A stretch of DNA of 64,000 nt from Bacteroidales bacterium. Its GTDB lineage: Bacteria > Bacteroidota > Bacteroidia > Bacteroidales > UBA7960. Made by a program: the position numbers and the translations under genes. Shown piece after piece: positions 51,801 through 60,148 of the stretch. The stretch spans positions 1-64,000 of the forward strand of contig JAAYLH010000125.1 in NCBI GenBank assembly GCA_012521995.1, in the 5' to 3' direction. The stretch's first letter is position 1. Each line of letters opens with the position of its first letter. The notes beneath the pieces were generated by a model. That model worked only from the letters and a program-made list of their open reading frames with translations. It made no database searches and was not told where the DNA came from.

Positions 51801-54476
51801 GGATGGTCTTCACGCGCCGCAGCATCCGATCCTCAGGCAGCTGCCATGCTCGCATTCTCAGCCCATAAGGAGAAATACAAGGCAGGTGAGGAGGTTCAGA
51901 TCACCATTCCCGCTGCTGCACAGGGTCGTGCCCTGGTGAGTGTTGAGTCGGGCTCCAGGGTCATTGACGCCTATTGGGTAGAGACACACGGCCGGGAAAG
52001 CAGGTTCAGCTTTACTGCCACTGGCGAGATGGCTCCCAATGTCTATGTGCATGTAAGCCTGGTGCAGCCCCACCGCAGAAACACAAACGACCTCCCCATT
52101 CGCCTCTATGGGGTGATCCCCGTAGAAGTGGAAGACCCCGCCACACGCCTGGAACCTAAAATAGAAATGGCCGCCATCCTTAAACCCGAAGAACCCGCCG
52201 CCATCAAAGTCAGTGAGGCCTCAGGCAAACCGATGACGTATACCCTTGCTCTGGTCGATGAGGGCTTGCTCGACCTGACCCGCTTTGCCACGCCCAACCC
52301 CTGGCAATCGTTTTACGCCCGCGAAGCCCTGGGCGTGAAAACCTGGGATATGTACGATTATGTCATGGGAGCCTATGGCGGCCGCATTGAGCGGATCTTC
52401 AGCATCGGCGGCGACGAACAGATCGTCAGTCGCCCCGAGTCGCAAGCCAACCGCTTCAAACCTATGGTGAAATTCCTCGGGCCCTTTACCCTTCAGCGAA
52501 ACCGCACCAACACCCACTCCTTCATGATGCCTCAATACGTCGGCTCGCTGAGGGTGATGCTTATCGCAGGCAACCAGGGCGCCTATGGCAATGCCGAAAA
52601 AACCGTCCCTGTCCGAAAGCCTCTGATGGTGCTGGCTACCCTGCCCAGGGTCCTTACCCCGGGGGAAAGCGTCAAACTGCCCGTGACCGTTTTTGCCATG
52701 GAGGCAGACGTGAAAAACGTCAGCGTGGAAATTCAGACCAATGCCCTGCTTCCCGTTAAGGGCAGCACCTCCCGGCAGATCAGCTTCAGCCAACCCGGCG
52801 ACCAGGTCGTTAATTTCGACCTGGAGGTGGCCAATGCCATTGGAAAAGGCACCGTTAAAGTGGTCGTCAGCAGTGGGGCCGAACGGGCCGCCTACGACAT
52901 TGAAATCGATGTCCGGAACCCCAATCAGCGCATCACCGGCTTCGTGGATGCCGTCATTGACCCCGCTAAGGAATGGCAAACGGAATACACCCCCCCGGGC
53001 ATTCCCGGAACCAATACCGCAATGCTTGAGATCTCTTCCATCCCGCCGGTGGACTTCGGGAGACGCCTGAAATACCTGATCGATTACCCCCATGGATGCG
53101 TGGAACAGGTGACCTCTGCAGCATTCCCCCAGTTGTTTCTCTCGACGGTGATGGAAACCGATGCTGCCTTGCGCAGCAAAACCGAACAAAACATCCGCGA
53201 AGCCTTGCGCCTGCTGGGACGCTACCAACTGCCCTCAGGCGCGATGGGCTACTGGCCAGGGGCCTCCGAAGCCAGCGACTGGGGCACCTCCTATGCTGGC
53301 CATTTCATCCTTGAAGCCGAAGCCAAAGGTTATTCACTGCCCCTTGGCCTCAAAGATTCGTGGATTCGCTATCAACGCAATGCCGCACGCAATTTTAATC
53401 CTTCTGCCGCCAACACGAGGTATGGGGAAAACGCGCAAAACGACCTGCTCCAGGCTTACCGCCTCTACACCCTCGCCCTGTCCAAAGCCCCCGAAATGGG
53501 CGCCATGAACCGCTTGCGCGAATCGGGCAGTCTCTCCCTTCAGGCACGATGGCGCCTCGCAGCAGCCTATGCCCTGGCTGGACAAGCCGAAGCGGCCAAC
53601 AGGCTCATCGAACAGGCAGGAACAGCGTTTGGCCAATATTCGCCTTTCAATAGGTCGTATGGCTCGCCCGAAAGGGACCAGGCCATGATCGTCGAGACCC
53701 TGGTGTTGCTCAACCGCAGAAACGATGCCGTGCCCCTGATCCGGAGGCTGTCGGAGGTGCTCACAAGCCAGCGCTGGCTCAGCACCCAAACCACCGCCTA
53801 CTGCCTGATGGCCATCTCGAAGTTCGCAGGCGAACAGGCGGCCGGCAAAGACCTCAGCTATGCCTTTCAGATCAACAACGCCAGAGAAGAAAAGAAAACA
53901 TCACAACTGCCTGTCAATCAGATCGATGTAGAGGTGCGCAATGCAGCCAAAGGCCAAATAATGGTGAGGAATACCGGAACCTCCCTTTTGTTTGCCAGGC
54001 TGCTGCTCTCGGGAATTCCCGCGGTGACCGAAATGACCGCTGCTCGCAGCAACCTTGAAGTTTCTGTCGCCTACCGCAATATGGACGGCAAAACCCTGGA
54101 TGTCGCCCGCCTGACACAAGGCTCCGATTTCCTGGCCGAGGTGACTGTTTCTAACCCGGGCAGGCTGGGAAATTATACCGATATGGTCCTTACCCAGGTG
54201 TTCCCCTCAGGCTGGGAGATCCATAACACCCGCCTGGACGAGTTCCCCTCAGCACATCAGGCCAGCATTCCCACCTACCAGGATATCCGCGACGACCGCG
54301 TCCACAGCTTCTTCGACCTCCAGGCCGGACAGACCAAAAAGTTTGTCGTGGTCCTCAATGCGGCTTACCTCGGGAAATTCTTCCTGCCCGGTGTCTTTGC
54401 CGAAGCCATGTACAACCACCAGGTCCACGCCCGCATCCCCGGACAGTGGGTCGAGGTGGTTCAGGCAGGAAACTAA
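48873..54476 (+). CDS. Bacterial alpha-2-macroglobulin, lipoprotein, thioester type
   Basis: A 1867-residue lipoprotein (signal ending in LLFFQC, lipidated Cys23). MG-type beta domains run through the first two thirds (for example FLYGERGVWRPGDSLFVVFI in the MG2/MG3 area). The thioester motif PHGCVEQV is present, with Cys1409, so it can form the reactive thiol ester that traps proteases. The C-terminal helical thioester domain and receptor-like domain follow. Such bacterial macroglobulins are usually paired with PbpC and are thought to guard the cell wall when the outer membrane is breached. pbpC lies 386 bases downstream. Length is at the long end for the YfaS type. Confidence 0.94.
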   Translation: MRFKKFLLLALLGLAVSLLFFQCKGRRSPAERIEPTYNPHIAAFTSGVITGSSGITIVLSEDHRGEIDFQQAIPEKLFDFSPAIKGDAFWTDSRTIEFRPSGRLPNGQIYNARFSLAKIKQVEKEHATFAFSFQTITQSFHVDVSRFESLDPVKSDWNRLGGMLAVADRMDPELASGILRASQGRRELKIIWDQQTAGTQLSFLIDSVQRMDEKSQVKLSWDGKSAGIDQKGELLIDIPAIGEFTVMEVKAHQQPEQFAQIRFSDPLSPEQDLNGLIRLEGNEGLRFLVDGREVRVYPEARVTGRKTLSLSEGIQSREGYRLDSAQDFVLDFEDIKPAVKLVGKGVIIPNSDGLIFPFEAVNLRAVELRIIKIFENNVAHFLQVNQIDGESQLKRAGRLILKRTIPLSSDRPIDYGTWNTFSFDLSKLISTEPGAIYRVEIGFRREHSTYQCPGASDPGTLSSMDARAQDDIGLETDYWDAPMGYWDDYSYVDYYAFGDYDWEDRDNPCSDSYFGRRRSVSRNVLASDLAIIAKGGTDRAMLFAVTDLRTAKPIPDVVLELYNYQNQLITTLTTDRDGLAKVSPEHKPFLLVARQDRQRGYLRLDDGSALSLSRFDVSGNVVQRGLKGFLYGERGVWRPGDSLFVVFILEDRQKLLPQGHPVSFELYNPLGQLVQKISRTAGENGFYNFSTATTPDAPTGNWSGRVSVGGNTFSRIFKIESIKPNRLKINLDFGLPRLTEASPEAGGKLKVNWLHGAPARNLQARVTVTMNPLTTRFDRYPGFTFDDPSRSFETEELTIFDARLSEGGEATVIPSLPVKGLAPGMLNAGFVVRVFEESGDFSIDRFSIPYAPYKHYVGMKVPKGDPNSGMLVNNTDHKIDIATVDANGNPVSRRDLEVSVYKVEWRWWWDASEENLASFMAGSHQRPVQSLKVSTTKGEGSFNFRIPHPEWGRYLIRITDPESGHSVGKTVYVDWPGWSSRAAASDPQAAAMLAFSAHKEKYKAGEEVQITIPAAAQGRALVSVESGSRVIDAYWVETHGRESRFSFTATGEMAPNVYVHVSLVQPHRRNTNDLPIRLYGVIPVEVEDPATRLEPKIEMAAILKPEEPAAIKVSEASGKPMTYTLALVDEGLLDLTRFATPNPWQSFYAREALGVKTWDMYDYVMGAYGGRIERIFSIGGDEQIVSRPESQANRFKPMVKFLGPFTLQRNRTNTHSFMMPQYVGSLRVMLIAGNQGAYGNAEKTVPVRKPLMVLATLPRVLTPGESVKLPVTVFAMEADVKNVSVEIQTNALLPVKGSTSRQISFSQPGDQVVNFDLEVANAIGKGTVKVVVSSGAERAAYDIEIDVRNPNQRITGFVDAVIDPAKEWQTEYTPPGIPGTNTAMLEISSIPPVDFGRRLKYLIDYPHGCVEQVTSAAFPQLFLSTVMETDAALRSKTEQNIREALRLLGRYQLPSGAMGYWPGASEASDWGTSYAGHFILEAEAKGYSLPLGLKDSWIRYQRNAARNFNPSAANTRYGENAQNDLLQAYRLYTLALSKAPEMGAMNRLRESGSLSLQARWRLAAAYALAGQAEAANRLIEQAGTAFGQYSPFNRSYGSPERDQAMIVETLVLLNRRNDAVPLIRRLSEVLTSQRWLSTQTTAYCLMAISKFAGEQAAGKDLSYAFQINNAREEKKTSQLPVNQIDVEVRNAAKGQIMVRNTGTSLLFARLLLSGIPAVTEMTAARSNLEVSVAYRNMDGKTLDVARLTQGSDFLAEVTVSNPGRLGNYTDMVLTQVFPSGWEIHNTRLDEFPSAHQASIPTYQDIRDDRVHSFFDLQAGQTKKFVVVLNAAYLGKFFLPGVFAEAMYNHQVHARIPGQWVEVVQAGN

Positions 54477-54525
54477 AGAAAATTAAATAACGAACAATGA
54501 AAAATGAAAAATGAAAAAAGGCCTT

Positions 54526-54618
54526 ATTCGGGGCGCGACTTCCAAGGAAATTTAATAAAGGAATAAAGTAAAGAAAAAGGGCTCCATTCGGGGCGCGACT
54601 TCCAGTCGCACCCCGAAT
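54526..54618. repeat. Palindromic repeat with a second half copy
   Basis: ATTCGGGGCGCGACTTCC occurs at 54526-54543 and again at 54586-54603. The second copy forms a hairpin with 54604-54618: two 15-base arms (54586-54600 and 54604-54618) that pair with a single mismatch around the loop TCC. The first copy lacks its right arm. This resembles small REP-like palindromes scattered in Bacteroidota intergenic DNA. It could form a stem in the transcript between the macroglobulin gene and pbpC. Confidence 0.75.
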
Positions 54619-54647
54619 AAATAATAAAGGTTGCCACCTTGCTCGTA

Positions 54648-54706
54648 CCATGTCCGTATGAAGTCCGTACAAGCCTCTGTTAACCACCGTGCAGGCTCGG
54701 ACATGG
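54648..54706. other. Nested inverted repeat upstream of pbpC
   Basis: The 9-base arms CCATGTCCG (54648-54656) and CGGACATGG (54698-54706) are perfect complements. Inside them AGCCT (54672-54676) pairs with AGGCT (54693-54697), the second inner arm touching the outer one. GTCCGTA occurs twice in the left half. The remaining gap to pbpC (to 54862) is AT-rich and shows nothing else. Confidence 0.5.
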
Positions 54707-54862
54707 AAGGCCGGGGACAGGCCTTTGAAAGGAAAAAGGAAGAATAATAAATTGAATTATTTAATTGATAAATAAAATGTTATAGACTTGATGCCAGGTT
54801 TCTGGTTCTTTTTAAAAAGCGTTATGAATTGTTTTTAAATCCTTAAATATTTTTTTTAAAAT

Positions 54863-57253
54863 ATGTCCCGGCTAGCACTCAGGCAATTCTTTCTTAAATA
54901 CCCTTACTGGTTTTTGGCCCTGGGCGTGGTGTTCCTGGTTTGGCTATTCAGTTTGCCAAAGGAAATTTTTCCTGATCCGACCAGCACGGTTATTGAAGAC
55001 AGGGACGGGGAATTGCTGGGAGCGCGCATTGCCGGGGACGGGCAATGGCGCTTTCCTGCCATAGGGGAGGTGCCTGATCGCTTTGGGGAAGCGCTGGTGG
55101 CTTTTGAAGACCGTTATTTTTATTTTCACCCGGGGGTGAATCCCCTGGCCACAGGCAGGGCTTTGTTGCAAAACATCAGGGCAGGGAAGCGGGTGAGCGG
55201 GGGCAGTACCCTGAGTATGCAGGTGATCCGTCTTTCCCGAAAGGGGAAACCAAGGACAATAACAGAGAAACTGCTTGAGATGTGGCTGGCTAGCCGTCTG
55301 GAAGCCCGCTATTCGAAAAAGGCAATCCTGGGCCTGTATGCTTCCCATGCCCCTTTCGGGGGGAATGTGGTGGGGCTTGATGCGGCTGCATGGCGTTATT
55401 TCGGGCGCGCCCCTGATGAGCTGAGCTGGGCCGAGGCTGCCACCCTGGCGGTCCTGCCCAATGCCCCTGCGCTGATCTTTCCGGGAAAGAACCAGGAGGC
55501 CCTGCTGGCCAAGCGCAACAGGCTGCTTGATGTGCTTGCAGGGCGGGGACGCCTGGATTCGCTCGACTGTGCCCTGGCAAAACTCGAGCCCCTGCCGGGC
55601 AAGCCATACCCCTTGCCCCAATCGGCTTCTCATTTGCTCGAACGCGTGCATAAGACCCAAAGGGGCAGGCGGGTCAGGACCACCCTGGACCCGCATCTGC
55701 AGCAAAGGGCAAGCGATATTTTGCAGGAACATCAAAGGGTTTTGCAAGCCAACCACATTCACAATGCCGCTGCGATTGTCCTGGAGGTGGAGACAGGAAG
55801 GGTGCTTGCCTATGTGGGAAACACCCGGGGTCAAGCCGCTGCAGGGCAAGGGCATATGGTGGATGTAATCACTGCCCCGAGAAGTACGGGCAGCATTCTG
55901 AAGCCTTTTCTGTATGCTGCCATGATGCAGGAGGGGCTGTTGTTGCCCAATACCCTGGTTCCCGATATCCCCACCCAGATTGCAGGCTATTCGCCGAAAA
56001 ACTACTTCCTGACCTACGACGGCGCTGTGCCTGCCAAACGCTCGCTGGCTCGTTCGCTCAACGTGCCTTCCGTTAGGTTGCTGCGCGAATACGGGGTGGA
56101 GAAGTTCCACTTTTTCCTGAAGCGCCTGGGGATGAATACCCTGGTTTATCCTCCGGGTCATTACGGCTTGTCGATCATCCTGGGCGGGGCAGAAGGCAGC
56201 CTGTGGGACATCAGTGGCATTTTTGCAAGCTGCTCGAGGGTGTTGAACCATCACGGGGATTATTACGGGAAGTATGACCCTGAAGATATTCATCCGCCTG
56301 TTTTTGCGTATGATCCTGAGGATGAAGGATCGGGTTATGAAAAAAAGACAAGGAAATTGACGGATCACGGCCCCGTAAGTGCAGCGGCAGTGTGGCTCAC
56401 CTGGGAGGCGCTGGTAGAGGTAAACCGCCCTGATGCGGAGGCCGGCTGGCAGACGATGGCCTCAAAAGGGAAGGTGGCCTGGAAGACGGGTACCAGTTTC
56501 GGGGGGCGTGATGCCTGGGCTGTAGGCACCACCCGCGACTTCGTAGTCGGGGTATGGGTGGGCAATGCCACGGGAACAGGACGCCCCGAGCTCACAGGGC
56601 TGGGTGCCGCTGCGCCAATTATGTTTCAGTTGTTCGACCTGTTGCCTGCCTCGCCCTGGTTTGATCCCCCTTACGGGGAAATGGAACAGGTGGCAGTATG
56701 CCGCGAAAGCGGCCATAGGGCTGGGATGCACTGCCCCACCTCCGACACGGTGTGGGTCCATGCAAGGGGCTTGAATACCGCCCCTTGTCCCTACCATGAG
56801 CTGGTGCACCTGGATCCTTCAGGACAATACCGTGTGAACAGCGATTGCGAGTCGGTCTCTCTGATGACCACCACCTCCTGGTTTGTCTTGCCCCCTGCCA
56901 TGGAGTGGTTTTACCGCTCGCGTCATCCTGGCTACCGGCCTTTGCCCCCCTGGCGCGATGACTGCGGGCCGCAGGAACGCATTGCCATGATGGAAATGAT
57001 CTATCCGCGCGAAGGCATGGCCATTTATGTGCCGCGTGAACTGGACGGCTCCCTGGGAAGGACTGTTTTTGAGCTTGCCCACAGGGACCCCCCGGCACGG
57101 GTCTTTTGGCACCTCGATGGCGATTATCTTGGTGAGACCAGCGGAAACCACCAAATGGCACTGGCCCCTGAGCAGGGCTTCCATACCCTCACCCTGGTGG
57201 ATGAAGCAGGCAACACCCTGAGCAGGGTGTTTGAAATTGTTGGAAAACAATAA
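54863..57253 (+). CDS. pbpC: Penicillin-binding protein 1C (bifunctional murein synthase)
   Basis: A 796-residue protein with a short cytoplasmic N-terminus and one membrane anchor (about 14-32). The glycosyltransferase GT51 domain carries the catalytic Glu in FEDRYFYFHPGVNPLATGRA and the motif GGSTLSMQVIRLSR. The transpeptidase domain has the active-site Ser344 in STGSILKPF, and a later KTGTSFGGRD serves as the KTG box. The final 90 residues fit the BiPBP_C domain. It polymerises and cross-links peptidoglycan. It is the standard partner of the macroglobulin upstream. A transcript shared with it is likely unless the intervening repeats act as a terminator. Confidence 0.95.
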   Translation: MSRLALRQFFLKYPYWFLALGVVFLVWLFSLPKEIFPDPTSTVIEDRDGELLGARIAGDGQWRFPAIGEVPDRFGEALVAFEDRYFYFHPGVNPLATGRALLQNIRAGKRVSGGSTLSMQVIRLSRKGKPRTITEKLLEMWLASRLEARYSKKAILGLYASHAPFGGNVVGLDAAAWRYFGRAPDELSWAEAATLAVLPNAPALIFPGKNQEALLAKRNRLLDVLAGRGRLDSLDCALAKLEPLPGKPYPLPQSASHLLERVHKTQRGRRVRTTLDPHLQQRASDILQEHQRVLQANHIHNAAAIVLEVETGRVLAYVGNTRGQAAAGQGHMVDVITAPRSTGSILKPFLYAAMMQEGLLLPNTLVPDIPTQIAGYSPKNYFLTYDGAVPAKRSLARSLNVPSVRLLREYGVEKFHFFLKRLGMNTLVYPPGHYGLSIILGGAEGSLWDISGIFASCSRVLNHHGDYYGKYDPEDIHPPVFAYDPEDEGSGYEKKTRKLTDHGPVSAAAVWLTWEALVEVNRPDAEAGWQTMASKGKVAWKTGTSFGGRDAWAVGTTRDFVVGVWVGNATGTGRPELTGLGAAAPIMFQLFDLLPASPWFDPPYGEMEQVAVCRESGHRAGMHCPTSDTVWVHARGLNTAPCPYHELVHLDPSGQYRVNSDCESVSLMTTTSWFVLPPAMEWFYRSRHPGYRPLPPWRDDCGPQERIAMMEMIYPREGMAIYVPRELDGSLGRTVFELAHRDPPARVFWHLDGDYLGETSGNHQMALAPEQGFHTLTLVDEAGNTLSRVFEIVGKQ

Positions 57254-57258
57254 GTTAA

Positions 57259-58248
57259 TTACAAATCGAGCACAGCCTTAAGGCCTTCTTCCGAAAGATT
57301 CAGTAATCCTGAAGGGGGCAGCCTGCGGGTGAGTTCTTTCCAGTTGGGGTCTTTCCGGAAGACCTCCCTGAAGACGGGCAGGGCTTCATTGATCTTGCCA
57401 CTGTTTGCCAGGCCGATGGCTTTCCAGAACTTCATTTCCAGGTTGTCGGGAAACATGTGTTCAGCCTTGGCATATTCATCCATTGCTTTTTGCATATCAC
57501 CGAGCTCCATAGCCAGATCGCCCTTGTTCATATGGGTGTATGCCCGATGGACCTTAAGCAGCCGCTCAAGCTCTTCCAGGGGGGCTGTGTGGTCATCCAC
57601 CCTGAGGTCGACCAGTTTGTCCTGGGAAGGGTGGGCTGCGCGTTTTCCGCTTACTACAAGCAGGGCAGCCGATTGCCTGCCGCGAATATCACCGCCTGCA
57701 GCCTCAGCCGCTTTCAAGGCCTCCACTACCCGTTCGGCCAGGGGCAGGTGAGCATTTCCTTCAAAGGCCTCACGCATGGCGGGGATGACCCGGTCGCTGA
57801 GCATCATATTGGCCTGCACCGAGAAGTTTGCGCCCACGTAATGTCCTGCCCATTCAATGCATTTGTTGCCAGTAAAGGCATCGACATTTCCGTTTACATC
57901 CAGGAAAGCCACCTGGCGGAAGTCGCGCCCCTCATCCTCCTCCATTAGATTATTCAAGGCCGCAGGAGCCTCCATACCTTCCTCCATGAGGGCCAGACCG
58001 TCGGGCCCCAGGGCCGGGTTGGAGAAGGATTGCGTGGCCACTACGCCTACCCCTGACTTGGCCCAGCTTACCACCGTGCCTACCGAGAACCAGTGGCTTT
58101 GAACCCCTACCGCCATTTCACCGGTCTCAGCATCGCGGGCTACGATGGAATAGGTATGCGCTAAAGGCTCTTCCGTTCTGAATGCCTGCCCTGATGAAAG
58201 GAAACCGCCGAATGTCATTAGAACCATTGTGATTGCTGCTTTTTTCAT
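57259..58248 (-). CDS. DUF1028 Ntn-hydrolase-like protein with a C-terminal TPR-like part
   Basis: From ATG 58248 a 329-residue protein with an N-terminal signal (MKKAAITMVLMTFGGFLSSG). THTYSIVARD-like AHTYSIVARDAETGEMAVGV and GVGVVATQSFSNPALGPDGL are DUF1028 signatures, followed by GNKCIEWAGHYVGANFSVQA and GDIRGRQSAALLVV. The C-terminal 90 residues show TPR-like helices (MNKGDLAMELGDMQKAMDEY). The family has an Ntn-hydrolase fold with unproven substrates. Frames above 58248 reach into the divergent gene and were not used. It converges on pbpC at 5 bases. Confidence 0.83.
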   Translation of the reverse strand: MKKAAITMVLMTFGGFLSSGQAFRTEEPLAHTYSIVARDAETGEMAVGVQSHWFSVGTVVSWAKSGVGVVATQSFSNPALGPDGLALMEEGMEAPAALNNLMEEDEGRDFRQVAFLDVNGNVDAFTGNKCIEWAGHYVGANFSVQANMMLSDRVIPAMREAFEGNAHLPLAERVVEALKAAEAAGGDIRGRQSAALLVVSGKRAAHPSQDKLVDLRVDDHTAPLEELERLLKVHRAYTHMNKGDLAMELGDMQKAMDEYAKAEHMFPDNLEMKFWKAIGLANSGKINEALPVFREVFRKDPNWKELTRRLPPSGLLNLSEEGLKAVLDL

Positions 58249-58456
58249 GTCTTTGGGATTGATACCTTTCAAAGCTAGGGAAAATTGTGTTCTCCGTAAT
58301 AAAAAATTGTTCCCGGGTTTTGCATTGGAATTTTCTCCTATGAGATTCATTGGGGCCAAAACAGAATTTTATAAAAATTTGTCGGTTAAACATAGAGATA
58401 TGATCTTATTTTCAATTGCTTTCGCTAAATTCGCCTGCAAGATAATCAAGCGACTT

Positions 58457-59767
58457 ATGGTGCTGCCCGGTCAAAGAAGCGTTTTGCCCATGGTTTTTTT
58501 AAGCAGGTGGATCTTGCTGGTATTGATGATTTTACAGGGATTGCCGGCATATTCGGGTGATTCCTTTCGCTTAAGGTATTATCCTCAGCGCCTGGATGAG
58601 TTCAAAGACTTCTCCTTTTTGCCCGATGGCCTGACCCCTGAGATGCTTTCCAGTGTCCCGTCGGATGAGCGTGTAAAAAATCATTTAGTGACCATCCTGC
58701 CCTTCCGGGAAAATATTTATGCGTTTCGTGATTGCTTTTTTGATGTCTTTTTATGGACCGGGGAAAGCTGGGAGAACCAATACCCCGGAACGGTGCATGG
58801 TTATAACTGCTTCAGCTGGAAATTCATCTACCATGGGGATATTTATTCCCTGGGCAGGTATGGCTTTTATAAGATGCACAGCGAAATAATCCGATGGAGC
58901 CTGCGTGATAAGCGATGGAATATGGTTCCTGTAAAAGACCTTCCGCAAAATTATTCTTCTTCTGTGCTGGGCTTGCAGGGTGACAGCCTGATTAGCCTGT
59001 TTGGGAACTACCTGAATGAGAGTGTTTCACTTTTTAAACCCGAGTTTCATGGCTATATGCTGGATTTGAAGGAACAACGATGGCTTCCCCTGCTTATCCA
59101 ATCCAAAATTCTGAAGAAGGGCTCAGGAGAAAATTCCCTGAACATTGATCTGGATGATTTCCTGGTGTTCAAACACGGAAAGGAATCCATTTCCGGTTTT
59201 TTTATCCTGGATAAAAAGGGGTTTATAATATATTTCTGGGATCGGCCCAATACCTTGGGATCTTCACCCTTTTTTCTCGATTTCGGCAACAAATTCATTT
59301 ACCAGGAAATGACAGCAGGGATTGTTTATGTGGATTTTGATGAGGGGAGGGATGAGTTTGTGCCGGTCGGTAAGCTTAAGGTGAAGCGTAATAACTATGG
59401 AGCAGGGGGTTACGGCTTGCTTGTACTGGGCTTGCTTTTCCTGATTTCCATTGTTGTTTATTATAGGGTATGGAAGAAAGCCAGGCAAAAAGTAGTTCCG
59501 TCCAATGGAATGGGGGAGCCGGATGTTGATTTGATCGAACGTTATATGGCCATGTTGATGAAGTATTCTGGGCAAAGCTTGCAGGTAGAAGAGCTGGATA
59601 GGGTTTTGGAAATTGATCATTTACCCAATCCCGACTATAAACGGGTGCGCCGTTCCAGATTGGTGAGCGAAATAAACGCTAGGCATCATGCCCTCAACCA
59701 AAATGAACTGATCAAAAGACGCAGGAATAATTATGACAAGAGGCTGGTTGAATATGTAATCCTTTAA
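58457..59767 (+). CDS. Orphan single-pass membrane sensor-like protein
   Basis: From ATG 58457 a 436-residue protein. A signal or first membrane helix spans about residues 11-28, ending at LPAYSG. The extracytoplasmic part (about 30-335) has repeated aromatic and Gly-rich stretches (SWKFIYHGDIYSLGRYGFYK, HGYMLDLKEQRWLPLL), which suggest a beta-propeller. A second helix at about 338-356 (YGLLVLGLLFLISIVVYY) leads to a basic cytoplasmic end of about 90 residues with DRVLEIDHLPNPDYKRVRRS and KRRRNNYDKRL. The end resembles small winged-helix domains, so a one-component membrane regulator is possible but unproven. ATGs at 58400 and 58490 are alternatives. Confidence 0.6.
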   Translation: MVLPGQRSVLPMVFLSRWILLVLMILQGLPAYSGDSFRLRYYPQRLDEFKDFSFLPDGLTPEMLSSVPSDERVKNHLVTILPFRENIYAFRDCFFDVFLWTGESWENQYPGTVHGYNCFSWKFIYHGDIYSLGRYGFYKMHSEIIRWSLRDKRWNMVPVKDLPQNYSSSVLGLQGDSLISLFGNYLNESVSLFKPEFHGYMLDLKEQRWLPLLIQSKILKKGSGENSLNIDLDDFLVFKHGKESISGFFILDKKGFIIYFWDRPNTLGSSPFFLDFGNKFIYQEMTAGIVYVDFDEGRDEFVPVGKLKVKRNNYGAGGYGLLVLGLLFLISIVVYYRVWKKARQKVVPSNGMGEPDVDLIERYMAMLMKYSGQSLQVEELDRVLEIDHLPNPDYKRVRRSRLVSEINARHHALNQNELIKRRRNNYDKRLVEYVIL

Positions 59768-60148
59768 GACTATTGCCCGTTTCCCTTTTCTGCTTTCTGT
59801 TTCCCTTTTCTTACAAGATTTCTCTTGGTCTTTAATTATATAAAGCTTGTAGGATAATCACCTTGTTCAGGGGTGGATTGGTTTTGTTGACCCGGGTTTT
59901 TATGTTTCTGAACAATCTGTATCATCTGTATTTACATAAAAGATACATGTTTTTCAAAAACACCTGGTTACATTTGAGCCAAAGAGAATGGAACAATTTC
60001 TTAAGGGGATTTTTTAAAGACCGATTGTTGTTATTCCGGATAAAACGGCCCCTGGATTTATACGTCCGGACAACAACCTTCATTTGTCTCTTGGAATTGT
60101 TCAGGGAATAAGGGATCGTTTACAACCTCAAATAACTGAACATGGAAT
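59768..60148. other. Gene-free stretch with a polypyrimidine direct repeat
   Basis: No convincing gene lies here. A 13-base pyrimidine-rich sequence GTTTCCCTTTTCT occurs at 59779-59791 and 59799-59811, 20 bases apart. An 82-codon frame at 59863-60111 starts at TTG and has no recognisable domain. No promoter with both boxes was found for the next gene. Confidence 0.45.

Noticed and set aside
52221-53228. A 335-codon minus frame
   Set aside because: It is antisense to the macroglobulin gene across the thioester region and has His- and Gly-rich low-information sequence.
54944-56368. A 474-codon open frame on the minus strand
   Set aside because: It lies antisense to pbpC, whose GT51 and transpeptidase motifs are complete, and shows no recognisable domain.
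59863-60111. An 82-codon plus frame starting at TTG
   Set aside because: Aromatic- and Leu-rich but no domain, no ribosome binding site and no promoter; not supported.
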